Below, piece after piece: positions 8,856-16,861 of a DNA stretch of 26,106 nucleotides. The notes beneath the pieces were generated by a model. That model saw nothing but the letters and a program-made list of their open reading frames with translations. It did no database searches and was not told where the DNA came from. The DNA is taken from positions 1 through 26,106 of the forward strand of contig CAYVKX010000021.1 of the NCBI GenBank assembly GCA_964452095.1, written 5' to 3'. The position numbers and the translations under genes were made by a program. The number at the start of each line of letters is the position of its first letter. The stretch's first letter is position 1. Source of the stretch: DUAL01 sp964452095. GTDB lineage: Bacteria > Bacteroidota > Bacteroidia > Flavobacteriales > BACL11.

Positions 8856-10177
8856 TTACAATTTTCTAACCTGATTCTTAAAAGATTGCCCTCTATGCTC
8901 GAAATTATCAAACATATCGAAACTTGCACAAGATGGAGATAATAAAACTGCATCTCCTTTTCCGGCTAATTGATAAGAAAACCTAACTGCCTCAGCCATA
9001 CTATTTGCAGAGGTTATGCTCTCTATCTTTTTGTTAAAATATTTTTGAACTTTCCCAGCAGATTCTCCAATGCAAATAATTGCTTTTACATTTGATTTTA
9101 CTATTTCCTCTAATTCATCATAATCGTTTCCTTTATCCACTCCACCAACAATCCAAATAACTGGTTTTGTCATACTTTCTAAGGCATACCAAGTAGCATT
9201 TACATTTGTAGCTTTCGAATCGTTTATAAAGTCGATTCCATGAACAGTGAGAACATATTCTAACCTGTGTTCAATGTTTTGAAAATCGAGCATACTCTGC
9301 CTGATAATGTCGTCTTTTACATCTAATATTCTGCCAGCAATTGATGCCGCCATTGAATTGTAAATGTTGTGCTTGCCCTGTAAGGCTAATTCTTGAATTG
9401 TCATTGTGTTGTTGTTTAGGTTAATATTAATTTTGTTGTTTTTATAAAAAGCACCATCACCTTTTAATTGATTTTCTATGGTAATTGCTATTTTTTTTGC
9501 TTTTGTTTTTAAATTTTTATTTAGTGTTTTGTCATCTTTATTATAGATTAAGAAATCTCCTTTTTTCTGATTCATTGTTATGCGCAACTTTGATGCTACA
9601 TATTTTTCAAAATCAGAATCATATCTGTTTAAATGGTCAGGAGTGATGTTTAGAATTACTGCCACATTTGGCTTAAATTCTTTAATCCCATCCAATTGAA
9701 AACTACTTAGTTCCAAAACGATATAATCATAATCTCTTTTGGCAATTTCCCTTGCAAAACCCACCCCAATATTTCCAGCTACAAGCACATCCATTCCTGC
9801 TTTTTTCAGGATGTGACTGGTAAGTAAAGTAGTAGTAGTTTTTCCATTGCTTCCCGTAATAGCAATCACTTTTGCATTTGTGTATCTGAAAGCAAATTCC
9901 ACCTCAGAAATCACATTTATACCTTTTGATTTGATGGCTTTTATAAGCTCAATAACATCTGGAATCCCTGGACTTTTTATAACTTCATCTGCCAATAAAA
10001 TTTCATCTAAGGAATGTCTCTCTTCCTCCCATTTTATCTCATTATTTGAAAGAACTTTTTTATTCTCTTTTGTAATTGCTGCACTATCTGAAAAACTTCT
10101 AATCCTTTTTTCTTTGCCAAAATAGCCGCTCCAACTCCCGATTCTCCTGCTCCTAAAACCACTACTTTCTTTGCCAC
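8856..10177 (-). CDS. murD: UDP-N-acetylmuramoyl-L-alanine--D-glutamate ligase MurD, with a frameshift near the 5' end
   Basis: MurD adds D-glutamate to UDP-MurNAc-L-Ala. The long frame (8856 to about 10094) encodes most of the protein: ADEVIKSPGIP, the ATPase P-loop GSNGKTTTT (about residues 109-117 of a restored product), NITPDHLNRY, INDSKATN and the C-terminal LLSPSCASFDMFDNFEHRG. The true N-terminus is in another frame. A GTG at 10177, 1 nt past the mraY stop, opens VAKKVVVLGAGESGVGAA (MurD's nucleotide-binding-like loop) and reads to about 10096. There the frame is lost at a run of five A on the plus strand (10091-10095, T on the coding strand). The other frame resumes with SDSAAITKENKKVL. 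Restoring 1 nt (or 4 nt) gives about 440 aa, the normal length. As written the upstream frame hits a stop after about 40 codons. Because murD is essential, a sequencing error is the simplest explanation. Confidence 0.9.
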
Positions 10178-10178
10178 C

Positions 10179-11417
10179 TTATCTTAATTTTAAGGTTACA
10201 ATTGTTAAAATTGCTAACATTATTCCTACTATCCAAAAACGCGTTACAATCTTGCTTTCGTTATATCCTAACTTTTGAAAATGATGGTGTAAAGGCGCCA
10301 TTTTGAAAATTCTTTTCCCCTGTCCATATTTCTTTTTAGTGTATTTAAAATAGCCAACTTGCATTATTACTGAAAGGTTTTCAACCAAGAATATTCCACA
10401 CAAAATTGGTATCAAAAGTTCCTTTCGAATAAGGATTGCCGCTACCGCAATAATTCCTCCAAGCGACAAGCTTCCAGTATCGCCCATAAACACTTGTGCC
10501 GGATAAGAATTGTACCACAAAAAGCCCACACAAGCTCCCACAAATGATGCCATAAAAATTACCAACTCCCCAGTATTTGGGATATACATAATGTTAAGAT
10601 AATCGGCCGCCATAATATTACCAGATACATAAGCAAATACGGCAAGAGTTGCTCCAATTATGGCGGAAGTTCCTGTGGCTAATCCATCCAAACCATCCGT
10701 CATATTTGCTCCATTGGAAACTGCTGTAATTATTAAAATTACAATAAGCACAAACAAAATTAATGAGGCAATAGGTGCCCAATCTCCCATCCAATTGGTG
10801 ATAATTTTATAATCAAACTCATTATTTTTTACAAATGGAATTGTAGTTTTTGCTGATTTTTTTGCCTCACTCTCAAAGCCAAATTCCTGTGCTAAAGAAG
10901 TTTGTTCTGTTTGCACAACTTGACCTTCTGCTAATTGTTCTTTTACTACAATATCAGAATTGAAAACCATTATCAAGCCAACAATAATTCCTAAACCCAC
11001 TTGCCCTAAAATCTTGAATCTTCCGGCAAGTCCTTCTTTATCTTTTTGGAAAACTTTAATGTAATCATCAATAAAACCAATCGTTCCCAACCAAAGTGTA
11101 GAAATTATCATAATAATGATGTAGATATTTCCCAACTTTGTGAAAAGAAAAGTAGGAATTAGAATTGCAGAAATAATGATAAGACCTCCCATTGTTGGCG
11201 TTCCTTTTTTCTGTTTTTCGCCTTCCAATCCAAGTTCTCTCACCTGTTCTCCAATTTGTTTTTTTCTGATTAAATTGATGATTTTGCCACCAAAAACCAT
11301 AGACACCAAAAGGGAAGTAATTACCGCCAGAGCCGAGCGAAAAGAAATGTATTGAAACACTCCCGCCCCAGGAAAATTGTATGCTTCTTGCAGATAGTCG
11401 AATAAATAATATAACAT
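10179..11417 (-). CDS. mraY: Phospho-N-acetylmuramoyl-pentapeptide transferase MraY
   Basis: MraY is the integral membrane enzyme that transfers phospho-MurNAc-pentapeptide to undecaprenyl phosphate, forming lipid I. The 412-aa polytopic protein has GTPTMGGL at 72-79, FIDDYIKV at 115-122, the catalytic NGANMTDGLDGLATG at 235-249, FMGDTGSLSLGG and the cytoplasmic APLHHHFQKLGYNE loop near the C-terminus. A hydrophilic insert at about residues 155-205, between membrane helices, makes it longer than the roughly 360 aa of the E. coli enzyme. As I recall, this extension is usual in Bacteroidota. The ATG overlaps the murE stop by one base (TAATG). Confidence 0.98.
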   Translation of the reverse strand: MLYYLFDYLQEAYNFPGAGVFQYISFRSALAVITSLLVSMVFGGKIINLIRKKQIGEQVRELGLEGEKQKKGTPTMGGLIIISAILIPTFLFTKLGNIYIIIMIISTLWLGTIGFIDDYIKVFQKDKEGLAGRFKILGQVGLGIIVGLIMVFNSDIVVKEQLAEGQVVQTEQTSLAQEFGFESEAKKSAKTTIPFVKNNEFDYKIITNWMGDWAPIASLILFVLIVILIITAVSNGANMTDGLDGLATGTSAIIGATLAVFAYVSGNIMAADYLNIMYIPNTGELVIFMASFVGACVGFLWYNSYPAQVFMGDTGSLSLGGIIAVAAILIRKELLIPILCGIFLVENLSVIMQVGYFKYTKKKYGQGKRIFKMAPLHHHFQKLGYNESKIVTRFWIVGIMLAILTIVTLKLR

Positions 11418-12880
11418 TAGCTTTTAATTAAGTTTAATGATTGTTTGATTTGCTCCATATCGTCAAAAGGATATTTCACCCCTTTTATCTCCTGGTATTT
11501 TTCGTGTCCTTTGCCTGCCACTAAAATGATGTCTCCTTTTTCAGCCAAAGTGCAAGCTGTTTTAATGGCTTGTTTTCTATCACTTATCTCCAAAGTTTTC
11601 TTCTTCTGAACTGGGTCAAGTCCACTTATCATTTCAGTAATAATATCTTCTGGATTTTCTGATCTTGGATTGTCGGAAGTGATAATAAGTTGAGAACTCA
11701 AATCAGATGCAATTGCCGCCATTTTTGGTCTTTTGGAAGTATCTCTATCGCCACCACATCCAACAACCGTTATTAGTTTTTCATTTCCTGAACGAATTTT
11801 ATTGATGGTAGAAAGCACATTTTTTAGTGCATCTGGCGTATGGGCATAATCTACAATTGCCGTAATTCCTTCTTTGTTTCTCACGGATTCAAATCTACCT
11901 TCAGCAGAATTGAGTAAGCTAATTCCTTCTAGTAATTTTTCTTCATCTGCATTTAATAGCATACCGACTGCATAAACTGCCAAAATATTGTAAGCGTTAA
12001 ATTCTCCTATTAACTTAGTCCACAAATCATAATTATTGATACTTAAAAGCATCCCATCAAATTGATTTTCTAAAATCTTACATTTAAAATCGGACATACT
12101 TTTTAGCGAATAAGTTTGCTTTTTGGCTTTTGTATTTCTTAACATATCTAAGCCATGCTTATCATCATTATTTACAAGCGCAATAGCGGTAGAATTCAAA
12201 TCATCAAACACCTTCTTTTTAGCATTAATATATTGATTAAATGTTTTGTGATAATCCAAATGATCGTGAGAAATATTGGTGAAAATCATAATATCAAAAC
12301 AAAGGGAAGCCACCCTATTTTGCTCAATAGCATGCGAACTCACTTCCATAAAACAATAGTCGCAACCCTTAGTAAGCATCTCAGCCAAAAGTTGATTTAT
12401 TTGCAAAGCATCTCCAGTGGTGTGGGTGCTTTCAATCACCTGATTATTTATCTTATTATTGATGGTGGAAAGCATACCAACCTTTTTTTCCATATCTAAA
12501 AACAAATCATGCAAAAGAGAAACAATGGTTGTTTTTCCATTGGTTCCCGTTACTCCAATTAGCTTGATTTTTTCAGCAGGATTATCAAAATAATTAGCCG
12601 CCAAAACCGCTAATGCTTTGCTGGAATCTTTTACAACAATATAGTTAATTCCTTCTTCTGTTTCTGCTGGGGTTTGCTCGACAACAATAGCGATAGCACC
12701 ATTTTTTATGGCTTGTGAGATGTACTCATGTCCATCTGTTTCTGTGCCTTTTACTGCTACAAAAAGGGATTGTTTTTTTACTTTTCTAGAATCAAATTCC
12801 ACTGAGGAAATGTGCAAATTGGTAGTGCCAATTACAGAGGAAATCTCTACTCTATATAATATGTCTTTCAAAGGTTTCAT
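11417..12880 (-). CDS. murE: UDP-N-acetylmuramoyl-tripeptide synthetase MurE, predicted meso-DAP-adding
   Basis: MurE adds the third residue of the stem peptide to UDP-MurNAc-L-Ala-D-Glu. The 487 aa show the MurE N-terminal domain (SSVEFDSRKVKKQSLFVAV), the P-loop GVTGTNGKTT at 109-118, THTTGD (UDP-MurNAc contact), TNISHDHLDYH, and a C-terminal domain with VDYAHTPDALKN, GCGGDRDTSKRPKM and AGKGHE. The DNPR motif at 403-406 (DNPRSENPEDI) is the known signature of meso-diaminopimelate rather than lysine specificity, so the peptidoglycan is predicted to be DAP type. The ATG overlaps the ftsI stop (ATGA, 4 nt), and the stop overlaps the mraY start. Confidence 0.98.
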   Translation of the reverse strand: MKPLKDILYRVEISSVIGTTNLHISSVEFDSRKVKKQSLFVAVKGTETDGHEYISQAIKNGAIAIVVEQTPAETEEGINYIVVKDSSKALAVLAANYFDNPAEKIKLIGVTGTNGKTTIVSLLHDLFLDMEKKVGMLSTINNKINNQVIESTHTTGDALQINQLLAEMLTKGCDYCFMEVSSHAIEQNRVASLCFDIMIFTNISHDHLDYHKTFNQYINAKKKVFDDLNSTAIALVNNDDKHGLDMLRNTKAKKQTYSLKSMSDFKCKILENQFDGMLLSINNYDLWTKLIGEFNAYNILAVYAVGMLLNADEEKLLEGISLLNSAEGRFESVRNKEGITAIVDYAHTPDALKNVLSTINKIRSGNEKLITVVGCGGDRDTSKRPKMAAIASDLSSQLIITSDNPRSENPEDIITEMISGLDPVQKKKTLEISDRKQAIKTACTLAEKGDIILVAGKGHEKYQEIKGVKYPFDDMEQIKQSLNLIKS

Positions 12881-14985
12881 GCTAATTCTAAAATTATTTC
12901 ACTGCCATTTTTAAATCGTTTTCCTTTTTCTAAACTTTGTTTTTTTATAGTACCTTTCCCTGAAAAACGAACTGTCAATCCACTATTTTCCAAAAGAAAA
13001 AGCACATCTTGAATTCCCATTCCTTTTAAATTTGGAATAAAACCACTTCTTAAATCTTCCTGAATTTTTCTTGTTTTAAGCTCCACTTTTTCTTGCTTTG
13101 CATTTGCAATTATCCAATTGGAATTTTCAGCATCAAAAGGAATATTCAAATCTTGTAATACAGTTTGAGCATCAGTATTATTTCCATTTTTTGTAAAAGG
13201 TGATTCTGTGATTTTGCCAGAGAGAAACACTTCATGCAAATCCAAATCAGAAGCAAAAACTTTATCTGCAATTTCCTTAAAAATAGGAGCTGCAACTATC
13301 CCACCATAAAAACCATTTTCGGTTGGATTATTAATAAGCACAATGCAAGAATATTTTGGATTATCGGCTGGAAAAAACCCAGCAAAAGATGCTTGATATC
13401 TTTGCTCTTCTCCTTTTTTTCTTTCCCAATATCTCACTTGTGAAGTTCCTGTTTTTCCAGCAATTTTGTACTGATTACTTTTAATATTAGTTGCCGTTCC
13501 TCTTTCCACTACATCTATCATCAATGGAATAATTTTCTCAATATTGGTTTTAGCACAAATAGCTGGATTGATTACCTCTGTTTTGTTTTGCTCAATAAAT
13601 TTGTCATTTCTTTTTATCCCACTCACAAAAATTGGTTTTACCATTTTCCCATTATTTGCAATAGCATTGTAAAATGTAAGTATGTGCAGTGGAGTTAAAC
13701 TTACTTCATATCCGATTGACATCCAAGGCAAAGTAGTCCCCGACCAATCATTATCTTTTGGAGTTTTAATTTTAGGATTTTCTGGAGCAGGAATCTCTAT
13801 ATTAAGCGGGGTGTTGAGTTGCAATTTATATAATCTATCAACAAAACTCTCAGGTTGCTTTGCATAAGCATTATTTATAATTTTTGAAATTCCAACATTT
13901 GAGGAGACTACAAATGCTTCTGCAATTGTGATTTTTCCATAGCCCCCTCTTTTAGAATCTATCATAGTTCTATCATAAAATTTGTACCTGCCATTTTCGG
14001 TATCCACACTATCTGAGAGTTTAAAAACTCCATCTTCTAAGCCAGCCAAAATGGATACTAATTTGAAAGTAGAACCCGGCTCTATATGCCTTCCAATCAT
14101 ATAATTATAGTTCTCAAAAAACTTCCCTTCTTCCGTTCTTTCAAGATTAGCAATCGCTTTTATTTTTCCCGTTTTCACTTCCATTACAGCCACACAACCA
14201 AATTCTGCCTTATGTTTTTCAAGCGTATTTCTTAATGCCTGTTCTGCTACATCTTGCAAATCGATATTGATGGTGCTTATTACATCATCTCCAGCTTTTG
14301 GTAATACATTGGCCTTTGTATTTATTTCCATTTTCACCTTTTTTTTCTTTTTAGGTGAAATCTTAATAAAAATTTCTTGTATTAATTTTTTACCATCTTT
14401 TCCTTTCAATGTTTGATTATAAGCCCCCTCAATTCCTATTGGTTTTATGCCTTCCCTTTCATAACCAATTGTTCGTTTTGCTAAAAGTTTGAATGGTTTT
14501 TCTCTATTTTCTTTTCTTTCACAAATCAACCCTCCCTGTAATTGTCCTTTTCTAAAAAGAGGGAAAGATTTAAGTTGTTTCACTTGATTGTAAGTAGCAT
14601 TTTTTGCAAGAAAGAAGTATCGTGTACCATTCTTTTTTTGATCTCTGAATTCTAACTCATAAGCCAAAGCAGTTTTGTCGCCAAAAAAACTTTCTAACTC
14701 CTTAGATAATGGAGAAATATACTTCTGAAAAGTGTCATTTTTTATTGTTTTAAAATCGATATGCACATCATAAAGAGGCATAGAAATAGCAAGTAAACTT
14801 CCATCATCCGAAAATATATTTCCTCTTGGAGCTTCTATCTTTATAAATTCAGGCTGATTCTGACTAAAAGAATCTTTTAACTGTTGAATTACAATAACTT
14901 GAAATAAAATAATAACAGCAAAAACAAGCATAAACAGATACAAAAAAACCAACCTCCAATTCATTTTTTCTTTTTGCTTTCTCAT
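12877..14985 (-). CDS. ftsI: Division-specific penicillin-binding protein (FtsI/PBP3 class B transpeptidase) with PASTA domain
   Basis: This class B PBP cross-links septal peptidoglycan with FtsW. The 702 aa contain a cytoplasmic tail rich in Lys/Arg, a membrane anchor at about 11-32, the PBP dimerisation region (APRGNIFSDDGSLLA at 52-66), and the transpeptidase domain. Active-site motifs are STFK (Ser305, Lys308), SSN at 361-363 and KTGT at 511-514. A C-terminal PASTA domain spans about 650-702 (IPNLKGMGIQDVLFLLENSG). PASTA-tailed FtsI is common in Bacteroidota. A basic stretch at 209-220 (SPKKKKKVKMEI) is unusual, but the frame is intact across it. The ATG overlaps the ftsL stop (TAATG). 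Confidence 0.97.
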   Translation of the reverse strand: MRKQKEKMNWRLVFLYLFMLVFAVIILFQVIVIQQLKDSFSQNQPEFIKIEAPRGNIFSDDGSLLAISMPLYDVHIDFKTIKNDTFQKYISPLSKELESFFGDKTALAYELEFRDQKKNGTRYFFLAKNATYNQVKQLKSFPLFRKGQLQGGLICERKENREKPFKLLAKRTIGYEREGIKPIGIEGAYNQTLKGKDGKKLIQEIFIKISPKKKKKVKMEINTKANVLPKAGDDVISTINIDLQDVAEQALRNTLEKHKAEFGCVAVMEVKTGKIKAIANLERTEEGKFFENYNYMIGRHIEPGSTFKLVSILAGLEDGVFKLSDSVDTENGRYKFYDRTMIDSKRGGYGKITIAEAFVVSSNVGISKIINNAYAKQPESFVDRLYKLQLNTPLNIEIPAPENPKIKTPKDNDWSGTTLPWMSIGYEVSLTPLHILTFYNAIANNGKMVKPIFVSGIKRNDKFIEQNKTEVINPAICAKTNIEKIIPLMIDVVERGTATNIKSNQYKIAGKTGTSQVRYWERKKGEEQRYQASFAGFFPADNPKYSCIVLINNPTENGFYGGIVAAPIFKEIADKVFASDLDLHEVFLSGKITESPFTKNGNNTDAQTVLQDLNIPFDAENSNWIIANAKQEKVELKTRKIQEDLRSGFIPNLKGMGIQDVLFLLENSGLTVRFSGKGTIKKQSLEKGKRFKNGSEIILELA

Positions 14986-15314
14986 TAGTTTTTTTCTATA
15001 ATTTTAGGGGCAATAAGGGAGGATTTTAATCCCATATTTTTTACTGTTTGCTCAATAGTTGAGCGTTTGTACTTCTCCATTAACTCTGATTTTGTGGTAA
15101 TATATTCCACTCTTAATTCGTACAGCTCTTTTTCGGCCTGACTTATATTCAGTGCTAACTTTTCAGCATTGTAGTAAAGCGTGATATTGATGATAATTAG
15201 CACTACAATAAATAGAATGAAAGGAAGATGTTCTTGATTTCTTTTTTTGGAAAGAAAATCTCCTCTGAAAATTTCAGAAAGAATATGCGGTTCTTTTATT
15301 TTAGTTTTTATCAT
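14985..15314 (-). CDS. ftsL: FtsL-like divisome protein
   Basis: A small bitopic protein of 109 aa sits exactly where ftsL lies in dcw clusters, between rsmH and ftsI. It has an N-terminal cytoplasmic part with SEIFRGDFLSKKR, one hydrophobic helix (PFILFIVVLIIINITLYY), and then a heptad-like coiled-coil region (ISQAEKELYELRVEYITTKSELM). It closes with a segment resembling the FtsL tail (STIEQTVKNMGLKSS). Sequence similarity in this family is weak, so topology and context carry the call. I chose the ATG at 15314, 1 nt after the rsmH stop. An in-frame TTG at 15332 would add six residues and overlap rsmH, which seems less likely. FtsL would join FtsQ and FtsI/FtsW in the divisome core. Confidence 0.85.
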   Translation of the reverse strand: MIKTKIKEPHILSEIFRGDFLSKKRNQEHLPFILFIVVLIIINITLYYNAEKLALNISQAEKELYELRVEYITTKSELMEKYKRSTIEQTVKNMGLKSSLIAPKIIEKN

Positions 15315-15315
15315 T

Positions 15316-16212
15316 TTATATTTTTTCTGCAACTCTTAATCTGGCAGATCTTGCTCTCGGATTGTTTGCTATTTCTTGCTCAGTTGGAACAATCACTTTT
15401 TTACTTATTTGTTTATATTTTAAAAAGGGATTTCCGTAAAAATCTTTTTTCAAATCCCCCTCAATATTTCCTTTCTTTATTAGGTTTTTCACCAACCTAT
15501 CTTCCAAAGAGTGATAAGAAATTACTGATAATCTTCCTCCTACTTTTAATAATTCGGTTGCCGCATCTAGCATCTGTTTAAGAGCCTCTATTTCATCATT
15601 CACCTCAATACGAATGGCTTGAAAAACTCTGGATAAAAATTGATTTCTTTTGCTTTGAATAGTTAAATGCTCAATACAATTAATGAGTTGATCGGTATTA
15701 TTTATCTGCCCATTTTCTCTCTCACTTACAATTGCACTTGCAATTTTTCTTGATTCTCTTAATTCCCCATATTTATAAAAAATATCAGCTAATTCTTCTA
15801 AAGAATAATTATTAATAATTTGTGTTGCATCTAGCTCTGCAGCAGTATTCATTCTCATATCCAAAGGCCCAGAAAATCGAGTAGAAAACCCTCTTTCTCC
15901 AATATCAAACTGATGAGAAGAAACGCCCAAATCAGCTAATAATCCATCAATTTTTTTTACTCCCTCCAATCTTAAAAATTGCTTAAAATGCCTGAAATTT
16001 GTGTTCAATAATTTGAAGTTACTCTGCTTAAAAATATTCTTATTTGCATCTGTATCTTGGTCAAAAGCATAAAGTTTGCCGCCTTTTAGATGTTGTGAAA
16101 TTTCTTTGGAATGCCCTCCACCACCAAAAGTTACATCCACATAAATTCCATCTTGCTTTATGTCAAGCCCACCCACACTTTCTGCTAATAATACTGGCTT
16201 ATGATACTCCAT
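15316..16212 (-). CDS. rsmH: 16S rRNA (cytosine1402-N4)-methyltransferase RsmH (MraW)
   Basis: RsmH methylates N4 of C1402 in 16S rRNA, in the decoding centre, using S-adenosylmethionine. The protein has the N-terminal MEYHKPVLLAESV, the SAM-binding VDVTFGGGGHS, AFDQDTDA, DGLLADLGVSSHQFD, GERGFSTRFSGPLDMRMN, FQAIRIEVNDE and the C-terminal ISYHSLEDRLVKN with NPRARSARLR. The ATG at 16212 gives the N-terminus family members usually show (298 aa); an ATG six bases upstream (16218) is equally possible. Either start lies inside the 3' end of mraZ, overlapping by 14-20 nt. This is the second gene of the cluster. Confidence 0.97.
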   Translation of the reverse strand: MEYHKPVLLAESVGGLDIKQDGIYVDVTFGGGGHSKEISQHLKGGKLYAFDQDTDANKNIFKQSNFKLLNTNFRHFKQFLRLEGVKKIDGLLADLGVSSHQFDIGERGFSTRFSGPLDMRMNTAAELDATQIINNYSLEELADIFYKYGELRESRKIASAIVSERENGQINNTDQLINCIEHLTIQSKRNQFLSRVFQAIRIEVNDEIEALKQMLDAATELLKVGGRLSVISYHSLEDRLVKNLIKKGNIEGDLKKDFYGNPFLKYKQISKKVIVPTEQEIANNPRARSARLRVAEKI

Positions 16213-16678
16213 CAGCATTATTAGGTGGTGGCTGATTTCCCATTACTTCTTCTGCTAATTTTCCGAAATCTTTTAGGGATGATTTTATGGCTTGCTCATA
16301 TTTTTCTTTGTCCCAAATCTCAATCACATTTACAGAGGCTGTGAGCACAATTTCTTTATCAATTCCAGCAAAAACAATCAAGTTTTTTGGAATAAGAACT
16401 CTTCCATTTCCATCTGGTTCTACTATTTTTAATCCTGACATATATGTCCTTATAAAATCAACATTTTTCTTTACAAATCTGTTCAGTCCGTTTACCTGAG
16501 AAGCCATTGCATCCCATTCTTTCATTGGGTACATTTCTAAGCAATTATTAAACACACTTCTTTTGATTACAAAGCCATCTTGCATTACTGCCGCCAACTG
16601 TTTTTTTAGTGCAGAAGGAAGCATCAAGCGACCTTTGGCGTCTGATTTGCATTCATATGTCCCTATCAAATTTATCAC
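16199..16678 (-). CDS. mraZ: Transcriptional regulator MraZ
   Basis: MraZ is a DNA-binding protein of the AbrB/SpoVT fold that controls the dcw cluster from its own upstream region. The 159 aa contain two MraZ repeats. The first has GTYECKSDAKGRLMLPSALKKQL and the second has EPDGNGRVLIPKNLIVFAGI; each carries the D-x-K/N-G-R-(hydrophobic)-x-(I/L)-P motif. I placed the start at the GTG at 16678, giving M-I-N-L-I-G-T-Y-E, because the family begins there and is about 150-160 aa long. A longer frame upstream would begin inside the predicted operator. First gene of the dcw cluster; probably autoregulated (see 16721-16748). Confidence 0.95.
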   Translation of the reverse strand: MINLIGTYECKSDAKGRLMLPSALKKQLAAVMQDGFVIKRSVFNNCLEMYPMKEWDAMASQVNGLNRFVKKNVDFIRTYMSGLKIVEPDGNGRVLIPKNLIVFAGIDKEIVLTASVNVIEIWDKEKYEQAIKSSLKDFGKLAEEVMGNQPPPNNADGVS

Positions 16679-16702
16679 TTCTTTGGCTTTTTTTAATGGG
16701 TG

Positions 16703-16710
16703 TAAATATA
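16703..16710 (-). promoter_or_regulatory. Possible -7 element of the mraZ/dcw promoter
   Basis: On the minus strand this reads TATATTTA, one mismatch from the Bacteroidota -7 consensus TAnnTTTG. Initiation about 7 nt downstream would be near 16695, leaving a leader of some 17 nt before the mraZ GTG. The GTGG repeats at 16721-16748 would then cover the -33 region. I see no clear TTG -33 box, so this is tentative. Confidence 0.4.
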
Positions 16711-16720
16711 TTACAAATAC

Positions 16721-16748
16721 CCCACATTTTACCACATTTTACCACATT
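16721..16748 (-). promoter_or_regulatory. MraZ-box-like operator: three GTGG repeats with 10-bp period
   Basis: Read on the minus strand, three tandem units follow one another: ATGTGGTAAA, ATGTGGTAAA and ATGTGGGGTA. The GTGG cores are exactly 10 bp apart. The known MraZ operator is a set of short G-rich direct repeats (GTGGG-like in E. coli, GTGG-like in mollicutes) with 5-7 bp spacers, located just upstream of mraZ. Here the array lies 43 bp upstream of the chosen mraZ start, in the same orientation, so identity with the MraZ box is well supported by both sequence and position. Binding itself is inferred. Confidence 0.82.
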
Positions 16749-16832
16749 GTTGAAAACTTTCTCCATTTCTTACCTTTTCTGATAGTGATTATTAAGATTC
16801 CGCTTTCTTTTTCTGTATCAAATAAAATTTCT

Positions 16833-16840
16833 TTACTTTG
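16833..16840 (+). promoter_or_regulatory. Possible -7 promoter element for the hydrolase-engB unit
   Basis: TTACTTTG differs from the Bacteroidota -7 consensus TAnnTTTG at one position and lies 21 nt before the hydrolase ATG at 16862. No clear -33 TTG is visible. It sits in the divergent spacer shared with mraZ. Confidence 0.4.
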
Positions 16841-16861
16841 CATTTGCTGAAAAAAACAGAT

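Noticed and set aside
8856..9995. murD as a 379-aa protein starting at TTG 9995
   Set aside because: This start omits the N-terminal domain, which is present upstream in another frame; the gene extends to 10177 with a frameshift.
16679..16735. 19-residue N-terminal extension of MraZ
   Set aside because: It would start at a GTG inside the operator repeats and has no counterpart in the family; GTG at 16678 gives the standard N-terminus.
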